A stretch of DNA of 54,009 nt, taken from the NCBI GenBank assembly GCA_035498555.1, contig DATKAB010000074.1:1-54009 (forward strand), in the 5' to 3' direction. This stretch comes from Candidatus Sulfotelmatobacter sp. (GTDB lineage: Bacteria; Eisenbacteria; RBG-16-71-46). The notes below the pieces were generated by a model that was not told where the DNA came from, ran no database searches, and worked only from the letters and a program-made list of their open reading frames with translations. This document shows positions 20,085 to 27,153 of the stretch, piece after piece (within the stretch, counting starts at the first letter, position 1; each line of letters opens with the position of its first letter). A program made the translations under genes and the position numbers.

Positions 20085-20151
20085 GTTCCCTCTCTAGGTC
20101 AAGCGAACGCGGTTCGGCAGACGCCCCCGACGCCGAGCCGGCAGAGGGAAC
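20085..20151 (+). promoter_or_regulatory. Structured 5' leader with competing hairpins
   Basis: The outer arms GTTCCCTCT (20085-20093) and AGAGGGAAC (20143-20151) are perfectly complementary. Inside them, 20110-20118 pairs with 20132-20140 over nine base pairs (one G-U) around a 13-base loop. A smaller hairpin, CGAAC-GCG-GTTCG (20104-20116), uses part of the same strand, so it excludes the nine-pair stem. The UUCCC at 20086-20090 could also pair with the GGGAG ribosome binding site at 20166-20170 (one G-U). This could be a leader RNA switch or overlapping operators. Pairing is seen in the sequence; function is inferred. Confidence 0.4.
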
Positions 20152-20175
20152 GCGCATCCTGAACCGGGAGCCTTC

Positions 20176-20838
20176 ATGGCCAAGACCCGTAAGCCCGCTT
20201 CCCGCCGCCCCAAGATCACAGCCCGTCCTGCGGAGCCGCGTTCCGCCCGCTCGCCGGCCGCGATCGTCGAAACCGAAGAGCTCGGCCGCCGCATCCGCAA
20301 GCTGCGCATGGACCGGCGCATGACCCTCAAGCAGGTCGAACGCGCCGCCGGACTCTCCGCCACCCATCTCTCCGAGATCGAGCGCGGCCGCACCTCGCCG
20401 ACCATTGGCGCACTGGTGCGCATCGCCCGCGCGCTCGAGAAGGACACGTCGTACTTCATCGAGAGGGACGAGCGCAGCGACGTCGCGCATCTCTCCCGCG
20501 ACCACGCCGCCCGACTCCAGCCCGCGCCCGGCGTCGAGGCCAGCGTGCTGACCCCCGGAATCCCGGGCAGCCGCCTGTTCGCCTACCGGCTGGTGCTGAA
20601 ACCCGGCCCCGGTCGCTCCGGCGAGCTCGCGCTGCCGGCCGAGGAAGTCGAGGGCGAGGCGCTCTACATGGTGCGCAGCGGCGTGCTGGCCTCGCGCTTC
20701 GGAGATTCCGAGGTCACGTTGAACCCGGGCGACGGTGTCCAGGCCTGCACGGTGATGCCCCATCGCCTGCGGCCCGCCACCAGCGAACCCGTCGAACTCC
20801 TTGCGCTCTTCACGCGCTCACTCGAGGGCGGCCCCTAG
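20176..20838 (+). CDS. XRE-family transcriptional regulator with degenerate cupin domain
   Basis: The protein has 220 residues. A basic, Pro/Ala-rich leader of about 30 residues precedes an XRE helix-turn-helix (about 36-90: LGRRIRKLRMDRRMTLKQV, then LSATHLSEIERGRTSPTIGA). A C-terminal cupin fold follows. The second-half motif NPGDGVQACTVMPHRL is recognisable, but the first-half His-x-His metal ligands are missing, so this cupin probably does not bind metal in the usual way. The family (PuuR-like) regulates metabolic genes in response to a small ligand. The ATG has GGGAG five bases upstream and a structured leader. It diverges from etfBA and is followed 31 bases later by a second regulator of the same type. 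Confidence 0.9.
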   Translation: MAKTRKPASRRPKITARPAEPRSARSPAAIVETEELGRRIRKLRMDRRMTLKQVERAAGLSATHLSEIERGRTSPTIGALVRIARALEKDTSYFIERDERSDVAHLSRDHAARLQPAPGVEASVLTPGIPGSRLFAYRLVLKPGPGRSGELALPAEEVEGEALYMVRSGVLASRFGDSEVTLNPGDGVQACTVMPHRLRPATSEPVELLALFTRSLEGGP

Positions 20839-20869
20839 GCCGGCCCCACACCAGGGAGACATCCCCACG

Positions 20870-21484
20870 ATGACGCCTGCCACCGCGGCGCCCTCCGAAA
20901 CCACCGACACCAAGCTCGATCCCCGCGATCCCTCCCCCATCGAGCTCGGCCGGCGCATCAAGATGTTTCGCATCTCTCGCGGACTCACGCTCAAGGATCT
21001 CGAAGAGCGCGGGGGCATCTCCGCCACCCATGTCTCCGAGATCGAGCGCGGCAAGGCCTCGCCGACCGTCGGCGCCCTGGGTCGCATCGCGCGCGCGCTC
21101 GGCATGCGGCCGGCGACCCTGGTGGAAGCCCAGCTCCAACCCGAGTTCTCGGTGATGCGCGCGAAGGAGCGCGAGAGCCGCGCGCTCCGCTGGGGCCAGG
21201 CGACCTTCGAGCCACTCACCCAGCCCGTGCACTGCGCGCCCTTCAGCGGCCAGCTCCTCACGCTTCCGATCGGACGCGAGCCCGCCCTCACCCACGCGCA
21301 CGAGGGCGAAGAGTGGGCGACGGTCCTGAGCGGCGTGGCCGAGATCAGCGTGGATGGGAAGCCCTACGTGCTTCGCGAGGGCGATTCGCTCCACTTCCGT
21401 TCCCATCGCACGCATTCGTATTCGAATCTGTCGAGCGATCCAGCGGTGCTGCTGCTCGCCGGCCGGCCTCAGCTCACTCTGTAG
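20870..21484 (+). CDS. XRE-family transcriptional regulator with cupin domain
   Basis: The protein has 204 residues, with an XRE helix-turn-helix at about 25-80 (LGRRIKMFRISRGLTLKDL, ISATHVSEIERGKASPTVGA) and a C-terminal cupin. The first cupin motif is complete (THAHEGEEWATVLSG) and the second is EGDSLHFRSHRTHSYSN. A metal-binding cupin is therefore plausible, unlike in the preceding paralogue. The two proteins are clearly related in the DNA-binding half, which suggests a tandem duplication followed by divergence. The start is ATG 20870 with GGGAG about 11 bases upstream. Its last 11 bases overlap the end of the convergent lysA gene. Confidence 0.9.
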   Translation: MTPATAAPSETTDTKLDPRDPSPIELGRRIKMFRISRGLTLKDLEERGGISATHVSEIERGKASPTVGALGRIARALGMRPATLVEAQLQPEFSVMRAKERESRALRWGQATFEPLTQPVHCAPFSGQLLTLPIGREPALTHAHEGEEWATVLSGVAEISVDGKPYVLREGDSLHFRSHRTHSYSNLSSDPAVLLLAGRPQLTL

Positions 21485-22760
21485 TCCGCGCTCCTCTCTT
21501 TCCCGGCTCCAGCCGATCGGCGGTCCGACGCGCGAGCAGTGCGTCGGGCCCCTCGCCCGCACGCACCCGCGTGAGTTCTCCGCCCGCCGCGGTGAGCTCG
21601 GCGAGCCGGCCGCGCCCGTTGTAGTTCGACGACATCGCGGCGCCGTAGGCGCCGGCATCGAGGATCGCGACGCGGTCGCCGGCTTCGAGCGGCGGGAGTT
21701 CGATGCCGCTCGCGAACACATCGGCGCTCTCGCACACCGGTCCCACGACCACCGCGGGCGTGTCCGCCCCGGCGCGCGGCGCGATCGGCACGATGCGGTG
21801 ACGCGCTCCGTAGAGCGCCGGGCGCAGCAGGTCGTTCATGCCGGCGGCAAGCACGACGAAGCGCTGGCCGTCACGCCGCTTCACCGCGCGCACCTCGGCG
21901 AGCAGCGCACCGATCGGCGCGGTGAGCCAGCGCCCCGGCTCGAGGAGCCACTCGAGGGAGCGCCCTCGAGCACGCCCGGTGAGCCACTCGGCGTAACCTT
22001 CGAGCGGGAACTCGGCGCCGCTGCCCGAGTAGTCCACGCCGAAGCCGCCGCCGAGGTTCACGAAGCCGAGCGCCGCGCCACGCCGGGCCGATTCATCCGT
22101 CAGCCGAAGCGCGGCTTCGGCGCCGCGCTGAAGCGGACCCGCGTCCTGGAGCTGCGAGCCGATGTGGAGGTGCATCCCGTCCAGGCGCAGGTGCGGCCAG
22201 CGCTCGCGCGCCGTCCAGGCCTCGAGCGCCTCGCCGGGTGCGATGCCGAACTTCGCGTCGTCGCCGCCGGTCGCCACGTAGGGATGACCGCCGGCCTCGA
22301 TCGACGGATTGACGCGCAGCGCCACGCGCACGCGCGCGCTCGAGCGCGAGGCCTCGCGCTCGAGCAAATCGAGCTCGCCGACGTGATCGGCGTTGACCGA
22401 GTGGAGCCCGTGCCGGGCCGCCCACTCCGCCTCCTCGGCACTGCGACCGTTCCCGTTGAGGATGGTGCGGGCGGGATCGAACCCGAGCCGGCGCGAGAGT
22501 TCGAGCTCGCCGATCGAGCCGGCTTCCGCTCCGAGCCCGAGGTCGCGTGCCGACTCGAGCAGCGCCGGCAGCGAATTGGCCTTGAGCGCGAGCGCCACGG
22601 TCGCACTCAGCGGGGCGAAGGCGCGCTGAAACCGGCGTACACGCGCGGCGAACGCGTCGAGGTCGTAGATCCAGCAGGCGTCGGCGCGCGGCTCGACCTC
22701 GCGCAACGCGTCGATCACGCCGGCCAGCGGCACGCCGCCGAATTCGAGCGGCGCGCTCAC
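21474..22760 (-). CDS. lysA: Diaminopimelate decarboxylase (LysA-like)
   Basis: A PLP-dependent fold-III decarboxylase of 428 residues. LysA makes lysine from meso-diaminopimelate. K60 in ALALKANSLPALL is the PLP lysine. Other family marks are HLHIGSQLQDAG, NLGGGFGVDYSG, EPGRWLTAPIGALL, the catalytic GPVCESADVFASG, and GAYGAAMSSNYNGRGR. The GTG start at 22760 overlaps the mobA stop as GTGA. The partner genes (mobA and a 2-hydroxyacid dehydrogenase) are not lysine genes, so a related decarboxylase substrate cannot be excluded. The motif set fits LysA best. It ends 11 bases inside the convergent XRE-cupin gene. Confidence 0.88.
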   Translation of the reverse strand: MSAPLEFGGVPLAGVIDALREVEPRADACWIYDLDAFAARVRRFQRAFAPLSATVALALKANSLPALLESARDLGLGAEAGSIGELELSRRLGFDPARTILNGNGRSAEEAEWAARHGLHSVNADHVGELDLLEREASRSSARVRVALRVNPSIEAGGHPYVATGGDDAKFGIAPGEALEAWTARERWPHLRLDGMHLHIGSQLQDAGPLQRGAEAALRLTDESARRGAALGFVNLGGGFGVDYSGSGAEFPLEGYAEWLTGRARGRSLEWLLEPGRWLTAPIGALLAEVRAVKRRDGQRFVVLAAGMNDLLRPALYGARHRIVPIAPRAGADTPAVVVGPVCESADVFASGIELPPLEAGDRVAILDAGAYGAAMSSNYNGRGRLAELTAAGGELTRVRAGEGPDALLARRTADRLEPGKRGARTTE

Positions 22761-23356
22761 GCTTCCCTCCGGGCGCGCGACTCGAACGCGGCCAGGTCCT
22801 CGGGGCGATCGAGATCCGCGAAGTCGCCGGGAGCGAGGCCAAGCGCCCGGAGCTCATGGTCGGCGAGCATGCGCGGTCCGAGCGCCATCACCGCCGGCGT
22901 CACGGCGCGTGCACCCGATTCGAACGCCTGCCGCAGCGGGAGGCGAGCGGTGCGCGAATAGACGGCGGTGAGCGGCTGAGGGCGGCCGCCCGGCGCAGGA
23001 ACCGTGGCGGGGTGGTCGCCATGAGCGGCGAGCAATCGGGTCAACTTCGAGGCGGTCAATCGTGGAAAGTCGACCCCCAGCGCGAGCGCGCGCTCGAATG
23101 CCCGCGCCTCGAGTCCGGCGACCAGCGCCGAGAGCGGCCCTCCCGCGGCGATGAGGTCGTTCACGCGCGGAAGCGAGGTCGCCAGCTCGAAGTCTTCCGG
23201 CAGCACCACCACCACCTCGTCGCAGACGGCGGACAACTCGCGCGCCGCACGTTCGAACAGCGTCTCCCCCTCGAGGAGCACCTTCGCCTTGGGGCTCCCC
23301 TGGGCGAGGCGCGAGCCGCGACCTCCCGCGAGCAGGATGCCCAGCGTGCGCATCAC
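22757..23356 (-). CDS. mobA: Molybdenum cofactor guanylyltransferase-like nucleotidyltransferase (MobA)
   Basis: MobA attaches GMP to Mo-molybdopterin to form the bis-MGD cofactor precursor. The protein has 199 residues. An N-terminal nucleotide-binding loop reads LLAGGRGSRLAQGSPKAKVL, close to the LAGGxSxRxGxxK signature. A conserved Asp occurs in GVDFPRLTASKL and a final GDFADLDRPEDLAAF matches the family's N-x-N-T-P-E-D-L. The spacing after the glycine loop is slightly unusual, so a related sugar or cytidylyl transferase remains possible. GTG 23356 or ATG 23353 may start it. It lies 3 bases after the upstream dehydrogenase and overlaps lysA. With moaC and moeA in the same window, a Mo-cofactor role is likely. 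Confidence 0.82.
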   Translation of the reverse strand: MMRTLGILLAGGRGSRLAQGSPKAKVLLEGETLFERAARELSAVCDEVVVVLPEDFELATSLPRVNDLIAAGGPLSALVAGLEARAFERALALGVDFPRLTASKLTRLLAAHGDHPATVPAPGGRPQPLTAVYSRTARLPLRQAFESGARAVTPAVMALGPRMLADHELRALGLAPGDFADLDRPEDLAAFESRARREA

Positions 23357-23359
23357 GGT

Positions 23360-24352
23360 TCAGTACCCCTCGCGCTTGTCGACGACGTTGGCGAGCGGCC
23401 GGCCCGCGAGGAACGCGCGCAGGTTGTCGGCGAACATCGTCGTGGCGCGCTCCCAGTAGTGGGGCCCGAGCCCGGAGACGTGCGGAGTGAGGATCACATG
23501 GGGAAGATTCCAGAGCGGGCTCTCGGCGGGAAGCGGTTCCTTCGCGAACACGTCGAGGGCCGCGCCCCCCAGCGTGCGTCGTTCCAACGCTTCGATGAGC
23601 GCCGGCTCGTCCACCAGCCCGCCGCGCCCGAGATTGACGAGCAGCGCGTGACCGGGAATCCGGGCGATCACCTCGCGTCCGAGGATCCCGGTGGTGGCCG
23701 GAGTGAGCGGCGCCGCCAGCACCAGCCAGTCGCTGATCGAGGCCAGCTCGGGCAGCCGCGAACCGGGCCAGAGCTCGTGTGCGGGCGCGGGATCGGGCCG
23801 CGGGTTGCGCACGATCGCGCGCACGGTCATGCCCAGAGCGCGGGCGCGCGAGGCGATCGCTCCTCCCACCGCCCCCATCCCCAACAGGCCGAGCGCGGTC
23901 CCGGCCAGCTCGCGAAAGGGCGGCGCTTCGCCCCACAACTCGTTCTGCGTCCAACGCCGCTCGCGCTGGGCGTCGCGGGCCAGATGGAGCTTGCGCGCGA
24001 AGGCGAACATCACCGCCAGCGTATGCTCGGCCATCGCCTCGGAGTGGAGCCCGCGGCCGTTGGTGAGGACCACGTCGCTCTCCACCATCTCGCGGAACAG
24101 GAGCGGCCCGACTCCGGCAGCACTCACGTGGATCCACTTGAGCCGGCGCGCCGAGGCGAAATTGTGTGGCCGGACCGCCCAGCCGTACACCACGTCGGCG
24201 GCGGGCAACTCACGGTCCGCCGCCTCGCGGTCCTTCGGGGAGACGAAGGCCACATCCGGAAACTGGCGCTCCAGCGCGTCGAGTCGCTCTGGCGGGAGAT
24301 TCCAGATCGCGAGCGGATCGCGGACGTATTCGAGCACGCGCAATGACGCCAT
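23360..24352 (-). CDS. D-isomer-specific 2-hydroxyacid dehydrogenase
   Basis: An NAD(P)-dependent oxidoreductase of 330 residues. The Rossmann glycine motif is GLLGMGAVGGAIASRA (about 155-170). The catalytic set is Arg in LVNLGRGGLVDE, Glu in ALDVFAKEPLP, and His in VILTPHVSGLG. It resembles the GhrA/phosphoglycerate-dehydrogenase-like branch; the substrate is unknown. The ATG at 24352 has no clear ribosome binding site, and CACGAT lies 9 bases upstream, so the transcript may be leaderless. It heads the dehydrogenase-mobA-lysA unit and diverges from the outer-membrane protein gene at 24480. Confidence 0.9.
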   Translation of the reverse strand: MASLRVLEYVRDPLAIWNLPPERLDALERQFPDVAFVSPKDREAADRELPAADVVYGWAVRPHNFASARRLKWIHVSAAGVGPLLFREMVESDVVLTNGRGLHSEAMAEHTLAVMFAFARKLHLARDAQRERRWTQNELWGEAPPFRELAGTALGLLGMGAVGGAIASRARALGMTVRAIVRNPRPDPAPAHELWPGSRLPELASISDWLVLAAPLTPATTGILGREVIARIPGHALLVNLGRGGLVDEPALIEALERRTLGGAALDVFAKEPLPAESPLWNLPHVILTPHVSGLGPHYWERATTMFADNLRAFLAGRPLANVVDKREGY

Positions 24353-24479
24353 GGGTGGCGCATCGTGCCACAGCCGGGGACACGGCGCGACGCGCTCCGC
24401 CCTTGCGTGGCGCGGGCCGCGGCGGATACAGTGCCCCGACTTCGATGGGGTACCGGGTGGACGACCGTCCAGGAGACTC
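24353..24479. promoter_or_regulatory. Divergent promoter region
   Basis: These 127 bases separate two divergent genes. On the plus strand TTGCGT (24403-24408) is followed 16 bases later by GATACA (24425-24430), a modest promoter candidate. AGGAG at 24471-24475 is the ribosome binding site for the plus-strand gene. On the minus strand only a weak -10-like CACGAT precedes the dehydrogenase start. Confidence 0.4.
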
Positions 24480-25343
24480 GTGATCTTGAGACTCGCGAGA
24501 CCGCTGCTGTTCACTTCGCTGACACTTGGACTCATTGCGCCCGCCGCGCGCGCCTTCGACGGTGGCGCCTGGACCGTCGGAAAGGGCGAGTGGTACTCGG
24601 AAATGCAGGGATTCCGAAGCTCGGCCAGCAATTTCTTCCAGTCGAACGGGGATGCCGCGGCGCTCCCCGACAACGGCCGCAACCAGTCGATGGGAATCAC
24701 CTCCTACAGCGAGATCGGCTGGAAGAAGAACCTGAGCCTTTCCATCCTCCTCCCCTTCGAGAGCCACGTCAGCTCCACCGGCGCGCAGACGCTTTCGGTG
24801 ACCGGACTTTCCGATCTCGCGCTCGGGCTGAGGCTGAGACTCAAGGAGAGCCAGCCGGGCCTGGTGATCGACGCGGGCTGGAAGGCCCCGCTCGGATACG
24901 AGAAGAACCTCGAGCCCACGCTCGGCAACGGCCGGCAGGAGCTGTTCGGCGCCGCCCACATCGGCCTCGAGCTGCCGAAGATCAACGGATTCGTGCAGGC
25001 CTCTCGGGGCATGCGCTTCGTCGGCGAGCTGAGCGACGTGCGCATCAACACCACGGCCGACCTCGCGGCCTGGATCGGCAAACGCGTGCTGGTCGGGGGC
25101 CGCTATTTCGACGAGGGCGTCTGGTCCTCGACGTCGGCGATCAGCGAGGCGCCGCACAGCTACGCGGCGGGGCCGGTGCTGCTGGTGAGGATGGATGAGC
25201 GCCTCGACTTGTCGGCGGGATCCTTCTACCGGTGGGCGGGGCACAACGTCGACAAGACCATGGCGTACTACGTCTCGGTCGGGTTCCGGCAAACCCGGCT
25301 GAATCGGCTCGAAGGGTTCCTCGGCACCACCAAGTTCCAGTAG
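24480..25343 (+). CDS. Putative outer-membrane beta-barrel protein
   Basis: The protein has 287 residues. A signal peptide is clear: a basic start, the hydrophobic stretch LLFTSLTLGLIAPAARA, and probable cleavage before FDGG. The mature part alternates short hydrophobic strands with turns (SYSEIGWKKNLSLSILLPF, DLALGLRLRLKE, VLVGGRYFDEG) and ends in YYVSVGFRQTRLNRLEGFLG. This looks like an outer-membrane barrel of the uncharacterised transporter type. The GTG start at 24480 has AGGAG five bases upstream. The gene is followed by the ABC exporter on the same strand, so it might be a partner channel, though that is only positional. No specific family name can be given. Confidence 0.75.
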   Translation: MILRLARPLLFTSLTLGLIAPAARAFDGGAWTVGKGEWYSEMQGFRSSASNFFQSNGDAAALPDNGRNQSMGITSYSEIGWKKNLSLSILLPFESHVSSTGAQTLSVTGLSDLALGLRLRLKESQPGLVIDAGWKAPLGYEKNLEPTLGNGRQELFGAAHIGLELPKINGFVQASRGMRFVGELSDVRINTTADLAAWIGKRVLVGGRYFDEGVWSSTSAISEAPHSYAAGPVLLVRMDERLDLSAGSFYRWAGHNVDKTMAYYVSVGFRQTRLNRLEGFLGTTKFQ

Positions 25344-25345
25344 TT

Positions 25346-25386
25346 CGTCTGCGCCGGGAGAGTCTCGGCGTTCCCCAACGCAGACG
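25346..25386 (+). repeat. Inverted repeat between outer-membrane protein and ABC exporter
   Basis: CGTCTGCG (25346-25353) and CGCAGACG (25379-25386) are perfectly complementary with a 25-base loop. No T-run follows, so it is not a standard intrinsic terminator. It could attenuate transcription between the two genes or be an operator. Confidence 0.35.
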
Positions 25387-25407
25387 CGGCCGCGGAGGGG
25401 CGGGCGG

Positions 25408-27153
25408 ATGATTCCGCTGCTGAGACAGCTCGGGCCGGCCTTTGCGCGCTACCGGCGGGGCCTCGCCTGGGGCATCGCGTGCGTGGTGCTCACCAATCTG
25501 CTCGCGCTCGCCCAGCCGCAGGTGCTGCGCTTCGCGGTCGACGATCTCTACCGCGGCGTGACCGCTGAAAAGCTCGGCCGCTATGCCATCATCCTGTTCA
25601 GCATCGCGACCGCCTCCGGCTTGTTCAAGTTCGCGATGCGCATGGCGCTGCTCGGCATCTCGCGGAAGATCGAGTTCGATCTGCGCGGCCGCGTGTTCGA
25701 CCGGCTGCTGGCGCAGAGCCAGGGCTACCTGCAGCGGCAGGGCGTCGGCGATCTGGTGGCGCGGGCCACCAACGACCTGGCCGCGGTGCGCATGATGCTC
25801 GGCCCCGGCGTGATGTACCTGGTGAATACCGTGGTGGTCGCCGTGGTCACGCTGGTGTTCATGCTGGCGATCTCTCCGCGGCTCACGCTGCTCTCGCTGC
25901 TGCCCCTGCCGCTCATCTCGCTCACCATGTGGTTCTTTGGCGAGCGCATTCACCGCGGGTTCGAACGCCTGCAGGAGCAGTTCGCCAGGATTTCCGCTCG
26001 CGCGCAGGAGAATCTCTCGGGCGTGCGCGTGGTGCGGGCGCTGGCGCGCGAATCTCGCGAGCGCGAGGATTTCCGCCGGCTCCAGATCGAGTATTTCGAG
26101 CGCCAGGGGGCGCTGACGCGGTTGTCGGCGTTCTTCCATCCCGCGCTCGCGTTCCTGTCGGGGCTGGCGGCGCTGCTCGCGCTCTACTTCGGCGGACTTC
26201 AGGTGATCCGTCACCAGATCACGCTCGGCGAATTCGTGGCGTTCACGGTCTATCTCGGCATGCTCAACTGGCCGATGGTGGCACTTGGCTGGGTGATCAA
26301 TCTGTTCCAGCGCGGCGCCGCCTCGTACGCGCGGCTCCGCGCGATCCTCGATGCGGTTCCGGAGATTCGCTCCCCGGCGCGATCGCTCGCCCCCGCGACC
26401 GCGCGCGGCGAGATCGAAGTGCGGCGATTGACCTTCACCTACCCGGGCGCGAGCTTCCCGGCGCTGGCCGACGTCTCGCTCCGCATCCGCGGCGGCACGA
26501 TCGCGGCGTTGGTCGGGGGAACCGGCGCCGGCAAGAGCACCCTGCTCTCGCTGATCGTGCGCACCTACGATCCGCCGCCCGGCACCATCTTCCTCGACGG
26601 AGTCGACGTCCGCGACTACGACCTGCGCGAGCTGCGCACGCGGCTGGCGCTGGTGCCTCAGGACGTGTTCCTGTTCTCGGGGACGGTCGCCGACAACATC
26701 GCCATGGGCGGTCCCCCGGCCGATGCCGAGGCGGTTCGCGATGCGGCCGAGCGCGCGGGCCTCGCGCGCGACATCGCCGCCTGGCCGCTGGGGCTCGACA
26801 CTCCCGCCGGCGAGCGCGGCCTCGGGCTCTCGGGCGGACAACGCCAGCGCGTCGCCATCGCCCGCGCGGTGCGGCGCCGGGCGCCGGTCCTGTTGCTGGA
26901 CGACGCGCTCTCGAGCGTGGATGGGCCGACCGAGGAAGCGATCCTTCGCGCGCTGGAGCGCTCGCGCGGCGATCAGACGCTGTTGCTGGTATCGCATCGC
27001 GCCGCAGTGGTCGAAGCCGCCGAGCAGGCGGTGGTGCTCGACGACGGGCGGGTCGTCGAGTCGGGCCCGCCGTCACAACTCGCGCTTCGAGACGGGGCCT
27101 ACTCCCGCTGGCGGCGCGAGCAGCAGCTCGAAGCGGAGCTCGAGGCCTCGTGA
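25408..27153 (+). CDS. ABC exporter half-transporter, subunit with degenerate ATPase site
   Basis: The protein has 581 residues: six transmembrane helices (residues about 15-320) joined to an ATPase domain. The ATPase motifs are the Walker A GGTGAGKST (370-378), the Q-loop region VPQDVFLFSG, the signature LSGGQ (474-478) and Walker B LLLDD. The residue after the Walker B Asp is Asp (D499) instead of the catalytic Glu. That is the mark of the degenerate half of heterodimeric exporters such as BmrC, LmrC and TM287. The ATG is preceded by a strong GGAGGGG. Its stop overlaps the GTG of the partner gene. The substrate is unknown; lipids or drugs are typical for the family. Confidence 0.93.
   Translation: MIPLLRQLGPAFARYRRGLAWGIACVVLTNLLALAQPQVLRFAVDDLYRGVTAEKLGRYAIILFSIATASGLFKFAMRMALLGISRKIEFDLRGRVFDRLLAQSQGYLQRQGVGDLVARATNDLAAVRMMLGPGVMYLVNTVVVAVVTLVFMLAISPRLTLLSLLPLPLISLTMWFFGERIHRGFERLQEQFARISARAQENLSGVRVVRALARESREREDFRRLQIEYFERQGALTRLSAFFHPALAFLSGLAALLALYFGGLQVIRHQITLGEFVAFTVYLGMLNWPMVALGWVINLFQRGAASYARLRAILDAVPEIRSPARSLAPATARGEIEVRRLTFTYPGASFPALADVSLRIRGGTIAALVGGTGAGKSTLLSLIVRTYDPPPGTIFLDGVDVRDYDLRELRTRLALVPQDVFLFSGTVADNIAMGGPPADAEAVRDAAERAGLARDIAAWPLGLDTPAGERGLGLSGGQRQRVAIARAVRRRAPVLLLDDALSSVDGPTEEAILRALERSRGDQTLLLVSHRAAVVEAAEQAVVLDDGRVVESGPPSQLALRDGAYSRWRREQQLEAELEAS

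Larger units (their letters stand above)
19858..20175. other. Divergent regulatory region between etfBA and the XRE-cupin pair
   Basis: No gene is recognised in these 318 bases. From left to right it holds the etfB leader and its promoter (19952-19980, minus). Next to that promoter is a perfect hyphenated dyad, CGGGAC-CGC-GTCCCG at 19985-19999. A plus-strand TTGACG at 20025-20030 follows, with a weak candidate -10 CACCAT at 20049-20054 (18-base spacer). A strongly structured leader spans 20085-20151, and the GGGAG ribosome binding site (20166-20170) of the next gene completes the region. The dyads are plausible operator sites for the adjacent XRE proteins, but nothing in the sequence proves it. 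Confidence 0.55.

Noticed and set aside
20104-20116. LexA-like box CGAAC-N3-GTTCG
   Set aside because: The LexA (Gram-positive/actinobacterial) box needs four bases between the half-sites; here there are three, and no SOS gene is adjacent. It is treated as part of the leader structure instead.
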